Shown: one piece after another, positions 19,731 to 27,310 of the stretch
Numbering within the stretch: the stretch's first letter is position 1
Layout of the letters: each line of letters begins with the position of its first letter
Assembly: GCF_041468085.1 (NCBI RefSeq)
Contig: NZ_CP121017.1
Coordinates: 4,852,687 to 4,916,686, forward strand
Length of the DNA stretch: 64,000 nt
Direction: 5' to 3'
From: Tistrella mobilis
GTDB lineage: Bacteria > Pseudomonadota > Alphaproteobacteria > Tistrellales > Tistrellaceae
The notes under the pieces: model-generated
What the model was told of the DNA's origin: nothing
Seen by the model: the letters and a program-made list of their open reading frames with translations, nothing else
Database searches by the model: none
Position numbers and translations under genes: made by a program

Positions 19731-20615
19731 GTGATGACACGCCGCTACCGTCTGACCTGCCTGGCCGTCGCCGTCACGGCCGGGCTGGTCGTGCTCGGAT
19801 CTGCTGCAGGCGTGCTGCCGCGGCCGGCCGGCGGCCTGGGCCTGTCTCCGGCGACGCTGGCGGCTCTCGACCTCCGGCGTGCCGAGGCAGTGGCGCCGGG
19901 GGGGCTTCCGGCCGAGCTGGCCGGGGCGCTTGATGCCGATGCCCGCAAGGCCCTGTTCCGCGACACGCTCGACCCCGCCATCCGGGCGGTGAATGCCCGT
20001 GTGCGGCTGGAACGGGCGCTGGTGACGCTGGTGGCCGACGCCCGGGCGGAAGGCCGCCGGCCGCCGCGCGGGCTGGACGTGCGGGTGGCGGCCATCGCCG
20101 TCCGCTACGGCGTTCCCGCCGACGATCCGGTGCGGCTGCTGGTGCGGGTCGACACCGTGCCGCCGGCCCTGATCACCGCCCAGGCCGCGCTGGAAAGCGG
20201 CTGGGGCCGGTCGCGTCTTGCACATGAGGCCCATGCCCTGTTCGGCGAACGGGCCTGGCGGCTGACCGACGGGGTGATGCCGCTGGCCCGCAAGCGTGGC
20301 GCCACCCATGTGGCGCGCGCTTTTCCCGACATCACCGCCTCGGTCGCGGCCTATGTCCACAATCTGAACACCCACCGCGCCTATGCCGCCTTCCGTCGGC
20401 ATCGTGCAGAGGCGCGGCTGGACGGCACGCTGCCCGATCCGCTGCAACTGGCGGGCGGGCTCAGCGCCTATTCGGAACTGGGCCCGCGCTATGTCGCCAA
20501 GCTCAGGGCGATGATCCGCGGTGTCACCCAGGACGACGAGATGGCTCAGTCCGAAGCGCCGCCACCGTCAGGATCGGGCAGCGTGGCGACGATGAGCGAC
20601 CACGCCTCGTCATAG
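19731..20615 (+). CDS. Secreted glucosaminidase-domain (Bax-like) protein
   Basis: Probable cell-wall hydrolase. The N-terminal hydrophobic segment (LTCLAVAVTAGLVVLGSAAG) is a signal peptide or anchor; the central and C-terminal part has the glucosaminidase core with the putative catalytic glutamate in TAQAALESGWGRSRLA and the conserved FPDITASVAAYVHNLNTHRAY. The start may be GTG 19731 or ATG 19734; neither has a strong ribosome binding site. Its last 70 nt overlap the 3' end of the convergent lipid kinase gene, which is unusual for two real genes; the tail after about residue 265 is low-complexity. Confidence 0.78.
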   Translation: MMTRRYRLTCLAVAVTAGLVVLGSAAGVLPRPAGGLGLSPATLAALDLRRAEAVAPGGLPAELAGALDADARKALFRDTLDPAIRAVNARVRLERALVTLVADARAEGRRPPRGLDVRVAAIAVRYGVPADDPVRLLVRVDTVPPALITAQAALESGWGRSRLAHEAHALFGERAWRLTDGVMPLARKRGATHVARAFPDITASVAAYVHNLNTHRAYAAFRRHRAEARLDGTLPDPLQLAGGLSAYSELGPRYVAKLRAMIRGVTQDDEMAQSEAPPPSGSGSVATMSDHASS

Positions 20616-22042
20616 GCGGCCGTAACCACTTCCGCCACCCCGGTCTGGCCGACCTGGCGGACCTCTTCGATGGCGATCTCGATCCGGGTTGCCGCCTGAT
20701 GCAGGCGCTGGCTGACCCGCTGATCCAGCGGCATGCCGACAAGGCCTTCCAGCCAGTTCACCACATCCTCGATCAGGGCCCGGTCGTCATCGGCGTCGCG
20801 GGTGGGCAGGTCCATCGCATCCAGCGCCTCGTCGGCGGTGATGGCGATCCGGCCCCAGGCACCGCCGATCCGGCCGAGCGCCGTTACCACCTCATCGCCC
20901 AGATGCGGGCCGGCATGAAGGGCGAGCCGTTCGGTCAGTGCCACGCCTTCGCGGGCGGCACGGGCCAGATCCTGCAGGGCAATCTCGGCCTCGGTGGCAA
21001 GGCCTTCCTCTTCGGGATGCATCTGCTCCTCCTGATCTTCAGGCGGCGCCGGGTGCGGAGCGCGTGGGGGTGACGGGGGATCGGAACGGTTCCGGGTGCC
21101 GGGCAGGGTGGCGGCCGGCCGGTCGGGGGTCATGACCCGGATCGCCCGGCGCTTCAGGCCGAAGCTTGCCGGCGTTCTGGTCAGGATCTCGCCGTCGACA
21201 TTGATCCGTTTCGGCTTGGACGGTGTCTCCACCCGAACCTCACGGCCGGACATGCGGTGGACCCCCATCCAGGCACCGGCGGTCCCGAGACGCAGCGCCG
21301 GCAAGAGCAAAGCCATGCGCCAGTGGGAAACCGGCTCGATCACATAAACGTCCAGCCGGCCATCGTCGATGGCTGCATCGGGAGCGACGGTCAGCCCGCC
21401 GCCGTGATAGCGGCCATTGGCGACCGCCACCATGATCGCCCGCATTTCCACCCGCCGGTTATCGACGGTCAGGATGGTGTGGAAGCGGCGATGCCGGGTG
21501 ACCACCCGGAACAGTGCGAACAGATAGGCAAGCGGACCGAAGCGGCGTTTTTCTTCGCCGTCCAGAGCTTCGGCGACGTCGACCGACAGGCCGATGCTGG
21601 CGACATTGAAGAAGCCGCGGCCATCGACGGTGCCGATGTCGATCTGCTGCGCGCGCCCCTTCAGCGCCACGTCTACGGCCTGGGCGAGGTCGGTCGGGAT
21701 GGCGAGGGTGCGAGCGAGATCGTTGGCGGTGCCGAGTGGCAGGATGGCGAGTGTCAGCCCGGTTTCCGCCATCGCATCGGCGACCGCGGACAGTGTGCCG
21801 TCGCCGCCGCCGACCATCACCAGCGCCGGCGGTTCCGCCGAGGCGCCGGCCGCGCGGATGGCTTCCGGAAAGGCATCGGGGCCGTCCAGATCCGGAATGT
21901 CGGGACGGAAGCCGGCACGAATCAGGCGACGTTCAAGCTCGTCCCGGTCGAATCCCTTGGCCAGCCGGTCGCGCTTACGCGGCGGGATCAGGACCAGGGC
22001 GCGGCGGCCGGGTGCCGCAGGCGGTCGGTCAGGCGCGGCCAT
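20546..22042 (-). CDS. Diacylglycerol/lipid kinase (YegS-like) fused to an unknown helical domain
   Basis: Residues 1-305 form a DAGK-catalytic protein: VMVGGGDGTLSAVADAM is the nucleotide-binding GGGDGT motif, and LPLGTANDLARTL, FFNVASIGLSVDV and AVANGRYHGGGLTVAPDA are family segments. It phosphorylates diacylglycerol, sphingoid bases or a similar lipid. Usual length is about 300 aa; here 498 aa, because a proline-rich linker (about 306-340) leads without a stop into about 158 mostly helical residues I do not recognise. The ATG at residue 341 has a near-perfect ribosome binding site, so that domain may also be made separately. The first 14 nt overlap the end of the upstream SDR gene. Confidence 0.82.
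   Translation of the reverse strand: MAAPDRPPAAPGRRALVLIPPRKRDRLAKGFDRDELERRLIRAGFRPDIPDLDGPDAFPEAIRAAGASAEPPALVMVGGGDGTLSAVADAMAETGLTLAILPLGTANDLARTLAIPTDLAQAVDVALKGRAQQIDIGTVDGRGFFNVASIGLSVDVAEALDGEEKRRFGPLAYLFALFRVVTRHRRFHTILTVDNRRVEMRAIMVAVANGRYHGGGLTVAPDAAIDDGRLDVYVIEPVSHWRMALLLPALRLGTAGAWMGVHRMSGREVRVETPSKPKRINVDGEILTRTPASFGLKRRAIRVMTPDRPAATLPGTRNRSDPPSPPRAPHPAPPEDQEEQMHPEEEGLATEAEIALQDLARAAREGVALTERLALHAGPHLGDEVVTALGRIGGAWGRIAITADEALDAMDLPTRDADDDRALIEDVVNWLEGLVGMPLDQRVSQRLHQAATRIEIAIEEVRQVGQTGVAEVVTAAYDEAWSLIVATLPDPDGGGASD
21020..21033 (-). promoter_or_regulatory. Internal ribosome binding site and ATG within the lipid kinase gene
   Basis: On the minus strand AGGAGGAG (21033-21026) is followed by CAG and ATG (21022-21020), in frame with the kinase. 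This is a better ribosome binding site than that of most genes in the window and would yield a 158-aa protein ending at 20546. Confidence 0.6.
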
Positions 22043-22730
22043 AGGCGGGCACCAGGGCGCCGCTGATCGGGGCGGCCTCCGACGAGGTCAGGAAAAGGAT
22101 GATCTTCGCCAGGGCATCGGGCGTGACCCAGGCAGCATGATCGGCATCGGGCATGGCGGAGCGATTGGCGGGGGTATCGATGATTGACGGCAGCACTGCA
22201 TTGACACGGATATGGTCGGCCAGCAGCTCCTGCGACAGGCTCTGGACCAGCGATATCACCGCGGCCTTGGAGGCGGCATAGGCCGCCATCTGTGCCGCTC
22301 CCGCCACCGCCGGTCTGGCGCCGATGGCTGTGACCGATCCGCCGCCGGCCGCCTTCAGATGCGGCACGCCGGCCCGGAGCGTGTGATAGAAGCTGCGGGC
22401 GTTCATCGACATCATCGCATCGAAGCGGCTGCCATCCACTTCCGCAAGCGGCCCCATGTCGAAGCCGCCGGCGATGGCGACGATGCCGTCAAGGCCGCCC
22501 AGGGCTGCCGCCGCGGCATCCACGGCGGTTGCGGTCTGGTCTTCGCTGCCCAGATCGGCCTGGACCAGCACTGCCCGGCCGCCGAATGCCTGTTCGGCGG
22601 CGGCGCATTCCTCTGCGACCAGGCAGGTCGCGGCGACCTCGGCCCCCCGGTCCAGCGCGGCCAGCACCACCGCGCGGCCCAGCGCGCCGGTCCCCCCGGT
22701 GATCAGCAGCTTGCGTCCCTCGATCGACAT
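22029..22730 (-). CDS. Short-chain dehydrogenase/reductase
   Basis: A 233-aa NAD(P)-dependent oxidoreductase with the cofactor loop LITGGTGALGRAVV, the structural segment IVAIAGGF (in place of NNAG) and the catalytic YxxxK in AAYAASKAAVISL. The usual catalytic Ser position lies in GGGSVTAIGARPAV, where the canonical serine is replaced by Gly/Ala-type residues, so activity is uncertain. Substrate unknown. It precedes the lipid kinase gene with a 14-nt overlap. Confidence 0.85.
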   Translation of the reverse strand: MSIEGRKLLITGGTGALGRAVVLAALDRGAEVAATCLVAEECAAAEQAFGGRAVLVQADLGSEDQTATAVDAAAAALGGLDGIVAIAGGFDMGPLAEVDGSRFDAMMSMNARSFYHTLRAGVPHLKAAGGGSVTAIGARPAVAGAAQMAAYAASKAAVISLVQSLSQELLADHIRVNAVLPSIIDTPANRSAMPDADHAAWVTPDALAKIILFLTSSEAAPISGALVPAYGRA

Positions 22731-22771
22731 CTCGGCGGATCTCCCCTCGTGATCGCGTCAGGTTCCGGCAG

Positions 22772-23329
22772 TCAGCCGGCGGGCATCAGCCGCGTGCCAG
22801 CGGCCGTGTCGCTCAACACCGGCAGGCGCCGGGCATCGAAGAGCTGATAATGCCACCATTCATTCCGGTAGAAATCCCATCCCGCGGTGGTCATGATTCC
22901 CATCAGCAACAGCCGGTTACGCTCGGCCTCGGGTGCGATGCCGGTGGCGCCGTGATGTGACAGCGGGGTGAAGTCGTCGAATCCGGTCCCCATGTCGAGC
23001 ACCCGGCCGGCGCCGTCGATCAGGGTCAGGTCGACCGCGGCCCCACGGGAATGAGGCGAGCCCCGGCGCGGATCTGCGACGAAATTCGGATCCGGCGTGT
23101 GCTCCCACAGCTTCCACTGGGCTTCCGAGGGCCGGAATGCGTCGTAGATCCGGAAGCGCAGCCCCTGGCGTGCGGCGATGGCGATGGCGCGGCGCATCGC
23201 CGCTGCGGCCTCGGGATGCAGGAAGCAGGCGGCACGGGCATAGATCGGCCGGCCGGTGAAGTTGCGGGTTGTGGCGTAGGCGATGTCGAGATCGACCCCG
23301 TCCCGCTCGCTCAGGATTTCTTCTAACAT
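22772..23329 (-). CDS. D-alanyl-D-alanine dipeptidase, VanX/DdpX family
   Basis: Zinc peptidase of the M15D family that cleaves D-Ala-D-Ala. Zinc and active-site residues are seen in SPHSRGAAVDLTL (SxHxxGxAxD) and EWWHYQLF, and the substrate-binding Arg in FRIYDAFRPSEAQWKLW. With the ATG at 23329 it is 185 aa, the family length; an open frame continues upstream to 23641 but only as an antisense shadow of tsaB. No vanA/vanH-type genes accompany it, so a role in murein recycling is more likely than glycopeptide resistance. It has no signal peptide. Confidence 0.87.
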   Translation of the reverse strand: MLEEILSERDGVDLDIAYATTRNFTGRPIYARAACFLHPEAAAAMRRAIAIAARQGLRFRIYDAFRPSEAQWKLWEHTPDPNFVADPRRGSPHSRGAAVDLTLIDGAGRVLDMGTGFDDFTPLSHHGATGIAPEAERNRLLLMGIMTTAGWDFYRNEWWHYQLFDARRLPVLSDTAAGTRLMPAG

Positions 23330-23402
23330 CAGCTGTCCCGTCCGTGCTATGCGGCGAGGGAACCCTAGCACAAGGCACGGCTCCGGGGGCACGGACATAC
23401 AT

Positions 23403-24119
23403 ATGACCTTCGGTGGACGAACGGCAGTTCTGGCACTCGACACATGCGCGGGGGCGACGTCGGCGGCAATCGGCCGCAACGGAGAGGTCGTGGCCCGGGT
23501 CTTTTTGCCCGATGCCCGGGCTGCGGCAGAGCGGCTGGCCCCTCTGGTCAAGGGGCTGATGGACGAGGCGGGCGTCAAACCGGCGGCGCTGGCCGCCGTG
23601 GCGGTGACCCGCGGGCCCGGCACCTTCACCGGCGTGCGCATCGGGCTTGGCTTCGCTCGTGGTCTGGCGCTGGCAGCCGGCTGCCCGGTGCTGGGCGTGA
23701 CGACGCTTGAACTGCTGGCCGCCGGTGCTGCCGCAGAGGTGGCCGGTCGCGAGATGCTGGCGGTGATCGATGCACGGCGCGGCGAGGTCTATGTTCAGCG
23801 CGTCGCTGCCGATGGCAGCACGGGTGAGCCTTCGGCGGTAACGCCCGAGGCGGCGGCAGCCGATCTGGTCGCCCGTCCGGCGCTGGCGGTCGGGGCAGGT
23901 GCGCGGCTGCTGCGCCCGCTGCTGGACGTCCACGGGTTGGTCGATCTGGTCCGTGACGATCTGCCGCACGGGCATGGGCAACCCGATGCAGCCGATCTGA
24001 TCGGTCTTGCAGAGCGCCACCTGATGGCGGGTGAGGCAGGCAGGACGCCACCCGTGCCGCTCTATCTGAGGGCACCGGACGCCCTGCCGCCGGCCCCCAG
24101 CGGGATAGAGACGCCGTGA
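23403..24119 (+). CDS. tsaB: tRNA t6A biosynthesis protein TsaB
   Basis: Partner of TsaD/TsaE in making N6-threonylcarbamoyladenosine at tRNA position 37. ATG 23403 gives the conserved opening TAVLALDTCAGATSAAI; the ASKHA-fold segments VAVTRGPGTFTGVRIGLGFARGLA and LAVIDARRGEVYVQ follow. 238 aa. Its TGA overlaps the GTG start of rimI (GTGA), a widely conserved pair. It is divergent from the dipeptidase gene. Confidence 0.94.
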   Translation: MTFGGRTAVLALDTCAGATSAAIGRNGEVVARVFLPDARAAAERLAPLVKGLMDEAGVKPAALAAVAVTRGPGTFTGVRIGLGFARGLALAAGCPVLGVTTLELLAAGAAAEVAGREMLAVIDARRGEVYVQRVAADGSTGEPSAVTPEAAAADLVARPALAVGAGARLLRPLLDVHGLVDLVRDDLPHGHGQPDAADLIGLAERHLMAGEAGRTPPVPLYLRAPDALPPAPSGIETP

Positions 24120-24592
24120 CCGGCGCTCATGATCTGGCGCCGGCAACGGCCGCTGCGGCACCGGCCATGGCCGCACTCTATGCCCGGGCCTTCGATGCTC
24201 CGTGGGAGACGCATTGGAGTGCCGATGCCATCCGCGATCTGCTGGCCCTGCCGACGGTGGCCGCGATGATCCTGGGCTCTGAGCCTGCGCTTTCCGGCAT
24301 GGTTATGGTGCAGGCGGCAGCCGGCGAGGCCGAAATCCTGACGATCGCCGTCGATCCGGCCTGCCGCGGTCGCGGATTGGGAAGGCGTCTGCTCGACGGG
24401 GCGGTGATCTGGGCAGCTGCCCGCGGGGTAGACCGGCTGCTGCTGGAAGTGGCGATCGACAACATGCCGGCGCGGGCTCTTTATCTGTCGGCAGGCTTCC
24501 GGATCGCAGGTCGTCGGCGCGGTTACTACGCCCGCGGCAAGGCCCCGGCGGTGGATGCCGAAGTCATGGAACTGCCTTTGGTTCCCGCCTGA
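24116..24592 (+). CDS. rimI: Ribosomal protein S18 alanine N-acetyltransferase RimI
   Basis: GNAT acetyltransferase of 158 aa. The acetyl-CoA loop is VDPACRGRGLGRRLLDGAV, and the C-terminal NMPARALYLSAGFRIAGRRRGYY is the RimI signature (N-x-x-A-x-x-L-Y...GF). Position directly after tsaB with a 4-nt overlap supports the call; the exact acetylation target is inferred from the family. Confidence 0.9.
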   Translation: MTGAHDLAPATAAAAPAMAALYARAFDAPWETHWSADAIRDLLALPTVAAMILGSEPALSGMVMVQAAAGEAEILTIAVDPACRGRGLGRRLLDGAVIWAAARGVDRLLLEVAIDNMPARALYLSAGFRIAGRRRGYYARGKAPAVDAEVMELPLVPA

Positions 24593-24610
24593 AATTCGTC
24601 CGAGATTTCG

Positions 24611-24859
24611 TTATCCGCCGGCGATCCGGAAGGTCAGCCGCCACACGTCCGGCGTGTCCGTTTCGGCCGAAAGGTCCACGATCTGGTGCCCCAGTTCCAC
24701 AACCGACCGCGGCACGTTCTCCAGAGGCTCACCCGCCTTCAGTCGGACTTCACCGATCTGGCCCCCGGACATCTTCCCGATCATTAATTTTGTTTTGACA
24801 AACGTCATCGGGCAGACATCATGCGTGACGTCGAGAAAGCGATCTGCACTTGGTTTCAT
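24611..24859 (-). CDS. TusA-family sulfur carrier-like protein
   Basis: An 82-aa protein with the TusA fold pattern: FLDVTHDVCPMTFVKTKL near the N-terminus, in which the sulfur-carrying Cys is followed by PMT rather than the classical PxP, and the typical LKAGEPLENVPRSVVELGHQI segment. The start at ATG 24859 matches the family; the frame is open to 24958 but those residues are not TusA-like. Codons at the CPMTFVKTKLM stretch are unusually AT-rich for this genome (including TTA for Leu). Likely role: persulfide carrier or redox modulator; the target is unknown. It is convergent to rimI. Confidence 0.8.
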   Translation of the reverse strand: MKPSADRFLDVTHDVCPMTFVKTKLMIGKMSGGQIGEVRLKAGEPLENVPRSVVELGHQIVDLSAETDTPDVWRLTFRIAGG

Positions 24860-25141
24860 TGCGAACCATCCGGTCGTCGTCTCGGAGTATGAGGGACGGG
24901 CGCGTCCCGGTGTCGGCCATCCAGGGCGGAGGCCGGTCCCGGTATCGAGCCCGGACATCAGCGCCGATGTCCATCCTCGTCATTGTCATCCCGGTCGGAC
25001 AGACGAGCCGCCAGGCCCTCAGGCCCCGACGTCGTCCCCAGGATCGTCGAAATCAAGGGCCTCCCGCGGGAGACCCGGCCTGTCCTGACATCTGCTCCCG
25101 ACCCTGATTTCCGCCCGAGACACCGAGGTCCAGACCACATC

Positions 25142-25564
25142 ATGGCCGAAAATCCGAGCCCGCTCGATCTTCTTTCGCTGACCGCACAGATCGTGTCGTC
25201 CCATGTCGCGAACAACACCGTGTCGGCCGGCGAACTGCCGCAGCTGATCGGCGAGGTCTATCAGAGCCTTGCCGGCCTTGGTCGCGAGCCCGAGCCGCGT
25301 GAGGAAGAGCAGCGTCCGACGCCGGCGGTGCCGATCCGCAAGTCGGTGCACGACGACTACATCATCTGCCTTGAAGACGGCAAGAAGCTGAAGATGCTGA
25401 AGCGCCATCTCAAGACGGCCTACGACATGACCCCGGAAGAATATCGCCGCCGCTGGGGCCTGGCCGACGACTATCCGATGGTCGCGCCGGGTTATGCCCG
25501 TCAGCGCAGCGATCTTGCCAAGCGCATCGGCCTTGGCCGTCGGGGCCGCGGCGACGCGGATTGA
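25142..25564 (+). CDS. MucR/Ros-family transcriptional regulator
   Basis: Alphaproteobacterial zinc-finger regulator of surface polysaccharides, motility and cell cycle genes. ATG 25142 opens the conserved start MAENPSPLDLLSLTAQIVSSHVANN; the DNA-binding finger is DDYIICLEDGKKLKMLKRHL followed by MTPEEYRRRWGL. It has the MucR-type finger in which the second Cys of Ros is replaced by Asp. 140 aa. Neighbours are the TusA-like gene (divergent) and fur (downstream). Confidence 0.93.
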   Translation: MAENPSPLDLLSLTAQIVSSHVANNTVSAGELPQLIGEVYQSLAGLGREPEPREEEQRPTPAVPIRKSVHDDYIICLEDGKKLKMLKRHLKTAYDMTPEEYRRRWGLADDYPMVAPGYARQRSDLAKRIGLGRRGRGDAD

Positions 25565-25596
25565 TCCGGCCCGCAGCTGCTTCGGCCGACGATTTT

Positions 25597-25628
25597 GCGG
25601 GCGCCGGTCGGAAGACTGTGGCGCCCGC
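25597..25628 (+). terminator. Likely terminator after mucR
   Basis: GCGGGCGCC (25597-25605) and GGCGCCCGC (25620-25628) form a perfect 9-bp stem with a 14-nt loop, 32 nt after the mucR stop. The following CGCTTGTC is only weakly T-rich. Confidence 0.5.
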
Positions 25629-25631
25629 CGC

Positions 25632-25660
25632 TTGTCGTTGCGCGGCTGCTGTCAGATAAT
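25632..25660 (+). promoter_or_regulatory. Likely promoter of fur
   Basis: TTGTCG (25632-25637) and GATAAT (25655-25660) lie 17 bp apart, 222 nt before the fur start. The rest of the 318-nt gap (25565-25882) holds no gene that I can support. Confidence 0.55.
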
Positions 25661-25882
25661 GGCCTGACCGGCGGGTTGGTCTTCCAGACCATCCCGTCAC
25701 GACCGATTTGCGGGGACCGTGCCTCCGATGCGGCGGTCCTTCTCCGTTCATGACGGTCGTCCGAAAGCGCGACAATGGCATGGCTTCCGTTCCGGACGGA
25801 ACAGGGGCCGCGCCATGCAGAAGCGCGCAGACCGGTCATCCGCGTGTTCCGCCCCCCTTTCTGCCCAAGGAGCCAGGCCATC

Positions 25883-26329
25883 TTGGAGATGTCGCGACTG
25901 GAGCGTCTGTGTCTCGAAAAGGGTCTGAAGATGACCGACCAGCGCCGGGTGATCGCCCGCGTGCTGTCGGAAGCCGACGACCACCCGGATGCCGAAGAGC
26001 TGCACCGCCGGGCCAGTGCCGTTGATCCGCGGATCAGCATTGCCACCGTCTATCGGACGGTGCGGCTGTTCGAGGAAGCGAGCATTCTGGAACGGCATGA
26101 TTTCGGCGACGGCCGTGCCCGCTACGAGACCATTCCCGAAGAGCATCACGATCATCTGATCGACATGCGCAACGGAACCGTGATCGAATTCCAGAACACC
26201 GAGATCGAGCGCCTTCAGCAGGAGATCGCCCGCAAGCTCGGTTATCGACTGGTTGATCATCGTCTGGAACTGTACGGCATTCCGCTGGATCAGCCCCAGG
26301 ACGACGACACGGACGCCGGCAAGGCCTGA
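25883..26329 (+). CDS. fur: Ferric uptake regulator, Fur family
   Basis: Metal-dependent repressor of the Fur family. The DNA-binding part contains MTDQRRVIARVL and RISIATVYRTVRLFEEA; the metal-binding part has EEHHDHLIDMRNGTVIEF and lacks the C-terminal CxxC pairs, as in many alphaproteobacterial Fur/Mur proteins. TTG at 25883 is preferred because AAGGAG ends 10 nt upstream; the alternative ATG 25889 would leave a 16-nt gap. About 148 aa. In alphaproteobacteria this type may sense manganese (Mur) as well as iron, so the metal is not certain. Confidence 0.9.
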   Translation: MEMSRLERLCLEKGLKMTDQRRVIARVLSEADDHPDAEELHRRASAVDPRISIATVYRTVRLFEEASILERHDFGDGRARYETIPEEHHDHLIDMRNGTVIEFQNTEIERLQQEIARKLGYRLVDHRLELYGIPLDQPQDDDTDAGKA

Positions 26330-26479
26330 CAGGCCGCCCCGCCGCCGGCCGGCGCGGGCCCTCTCCGGGATCGTCCGGGATCCCGGGACGGAGGGTCATG
26401 CTCCGGTCCGTCTCTTCACCCACGACCGGCTACCCCGGTGGCCGGTCCTCATCGCCGCGAGACTTCAGGGCATGTTCGG

Positions 26480-27310
26480 ATGACCGAAACACTCCAACCC
26501 GACCTCGGCCTGCGTTCCGGAAATCTGCGGGTGTGCCTCGCGGACGGAGCCGACGATATCGAGGCGGCCCAGCGCCTGCGCTATCACGTGTTCTACGAGG
26601 AACGTCACGCTCAGCCGAGCCCCGAGATGGCGGCTGTGAAGCGCGATCTGGACGGTTTCGATGCGATCTGCGATCACCTTCTGGTGATTGACGAGGCTCA
26701 TCCGAGCGGGGCGCCGACGGTGGTCGGCACCTATCGGCTGCTGCGCCGGTCCGTGGCTCTTGCTCATGGCCGGTTCTATACCGCCGACGAGTTCAACATC
26801 AGTCCGCTGATGACTGTGGAGGGCGAGTTGCTGGAGCTTGGCCGGTCCTGCGTTGCGGCCGAATACCGCAACCGATCGACCATGCAGCTGCTCTGGCGCG
26901 GGATCGCCATCTATCTTGAGCACTATGATATTCAACTGATGTTCGGCTGCGCGAGCCTGGACGGCACCGACATTGATGCGCTGAAGACCCAGCTCGCCTA
27001 TCTGTACCATTATCATCTGGCGCCGGAGGCCCTGCGGCCCGTGGCGGTGCCCGAGCGCTACGTCTCGATGGATCTGGTGGCAAAAGGCGATCTGCATGCC
27101 ACCCGCGCGCTTGCCGAATTGCCGCCGCTGGTGAAGGGCTATCTGCGGCTCGGCGGCTTCGTCGGTGACGGTGCCGTCGTGGACAAGCAGTTCAACACCA
27201 CCGACGTCTGCATGATCGTGAAGAGCGACCTGATCACGGGGCGCTACCGGGACCGTTACGAGGGCGGGTCGGGGCGCGGCCGGGGCAAGGCCGGCGACGA
27301 GGGCGCATGA
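26480..27310 (+). CDS. olsB: Ornithine N-acyltransferase OlsB (GNAT)
   Basis: Transfers a 3-hydroxyacyl chain from ACP to ornithine, the first step of ornithine lipid synthesis. The GNAT-like core shows RLRYHVFYEE near residue 30 and ELLELGRSCVAAEYRNRSTM in the middle, both typical of OlsB, followed by FGCASLDGTDI and PPLVKGYLRLGGFVGDGAVVD. 276 aa from ATG 26480. A 4-nt overlap joins it to the O-acyltransferase gene, the known olsBA arrangement. Confidence 0.9.
   Translation: MTETLQPDLGLRSGNLRVCLADGADDIEAAQRLRYHVFYEERHAQPSPEMAAVKRDLDGFDAICDHLLVIDEAHPSGAPTVVGTYRLLRRSVALAHGRFYTADEFNISPLMTVEGELLELGRSCVAAEYRNRSTMQLLWRGIAIYLEHYDIQLMFGCASLDGTDIDALKTQLAYLYHYHLAPEALRPVAVPERYVSMDLVAKGDLHATRALAELPPLVKGYLRLGGFVGDGAVVDKQFNTTDVCMIVKSDLITGRYRDRYEGGSGRGRGKAGDEGA

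Noticed and set aside
22772..23329. Glycopeptide resistance locus
   Set aside because: Only a lone VanX/DdpX-type gene is present, with no vanH, vanA-type ligase or VanRS pair nearby.
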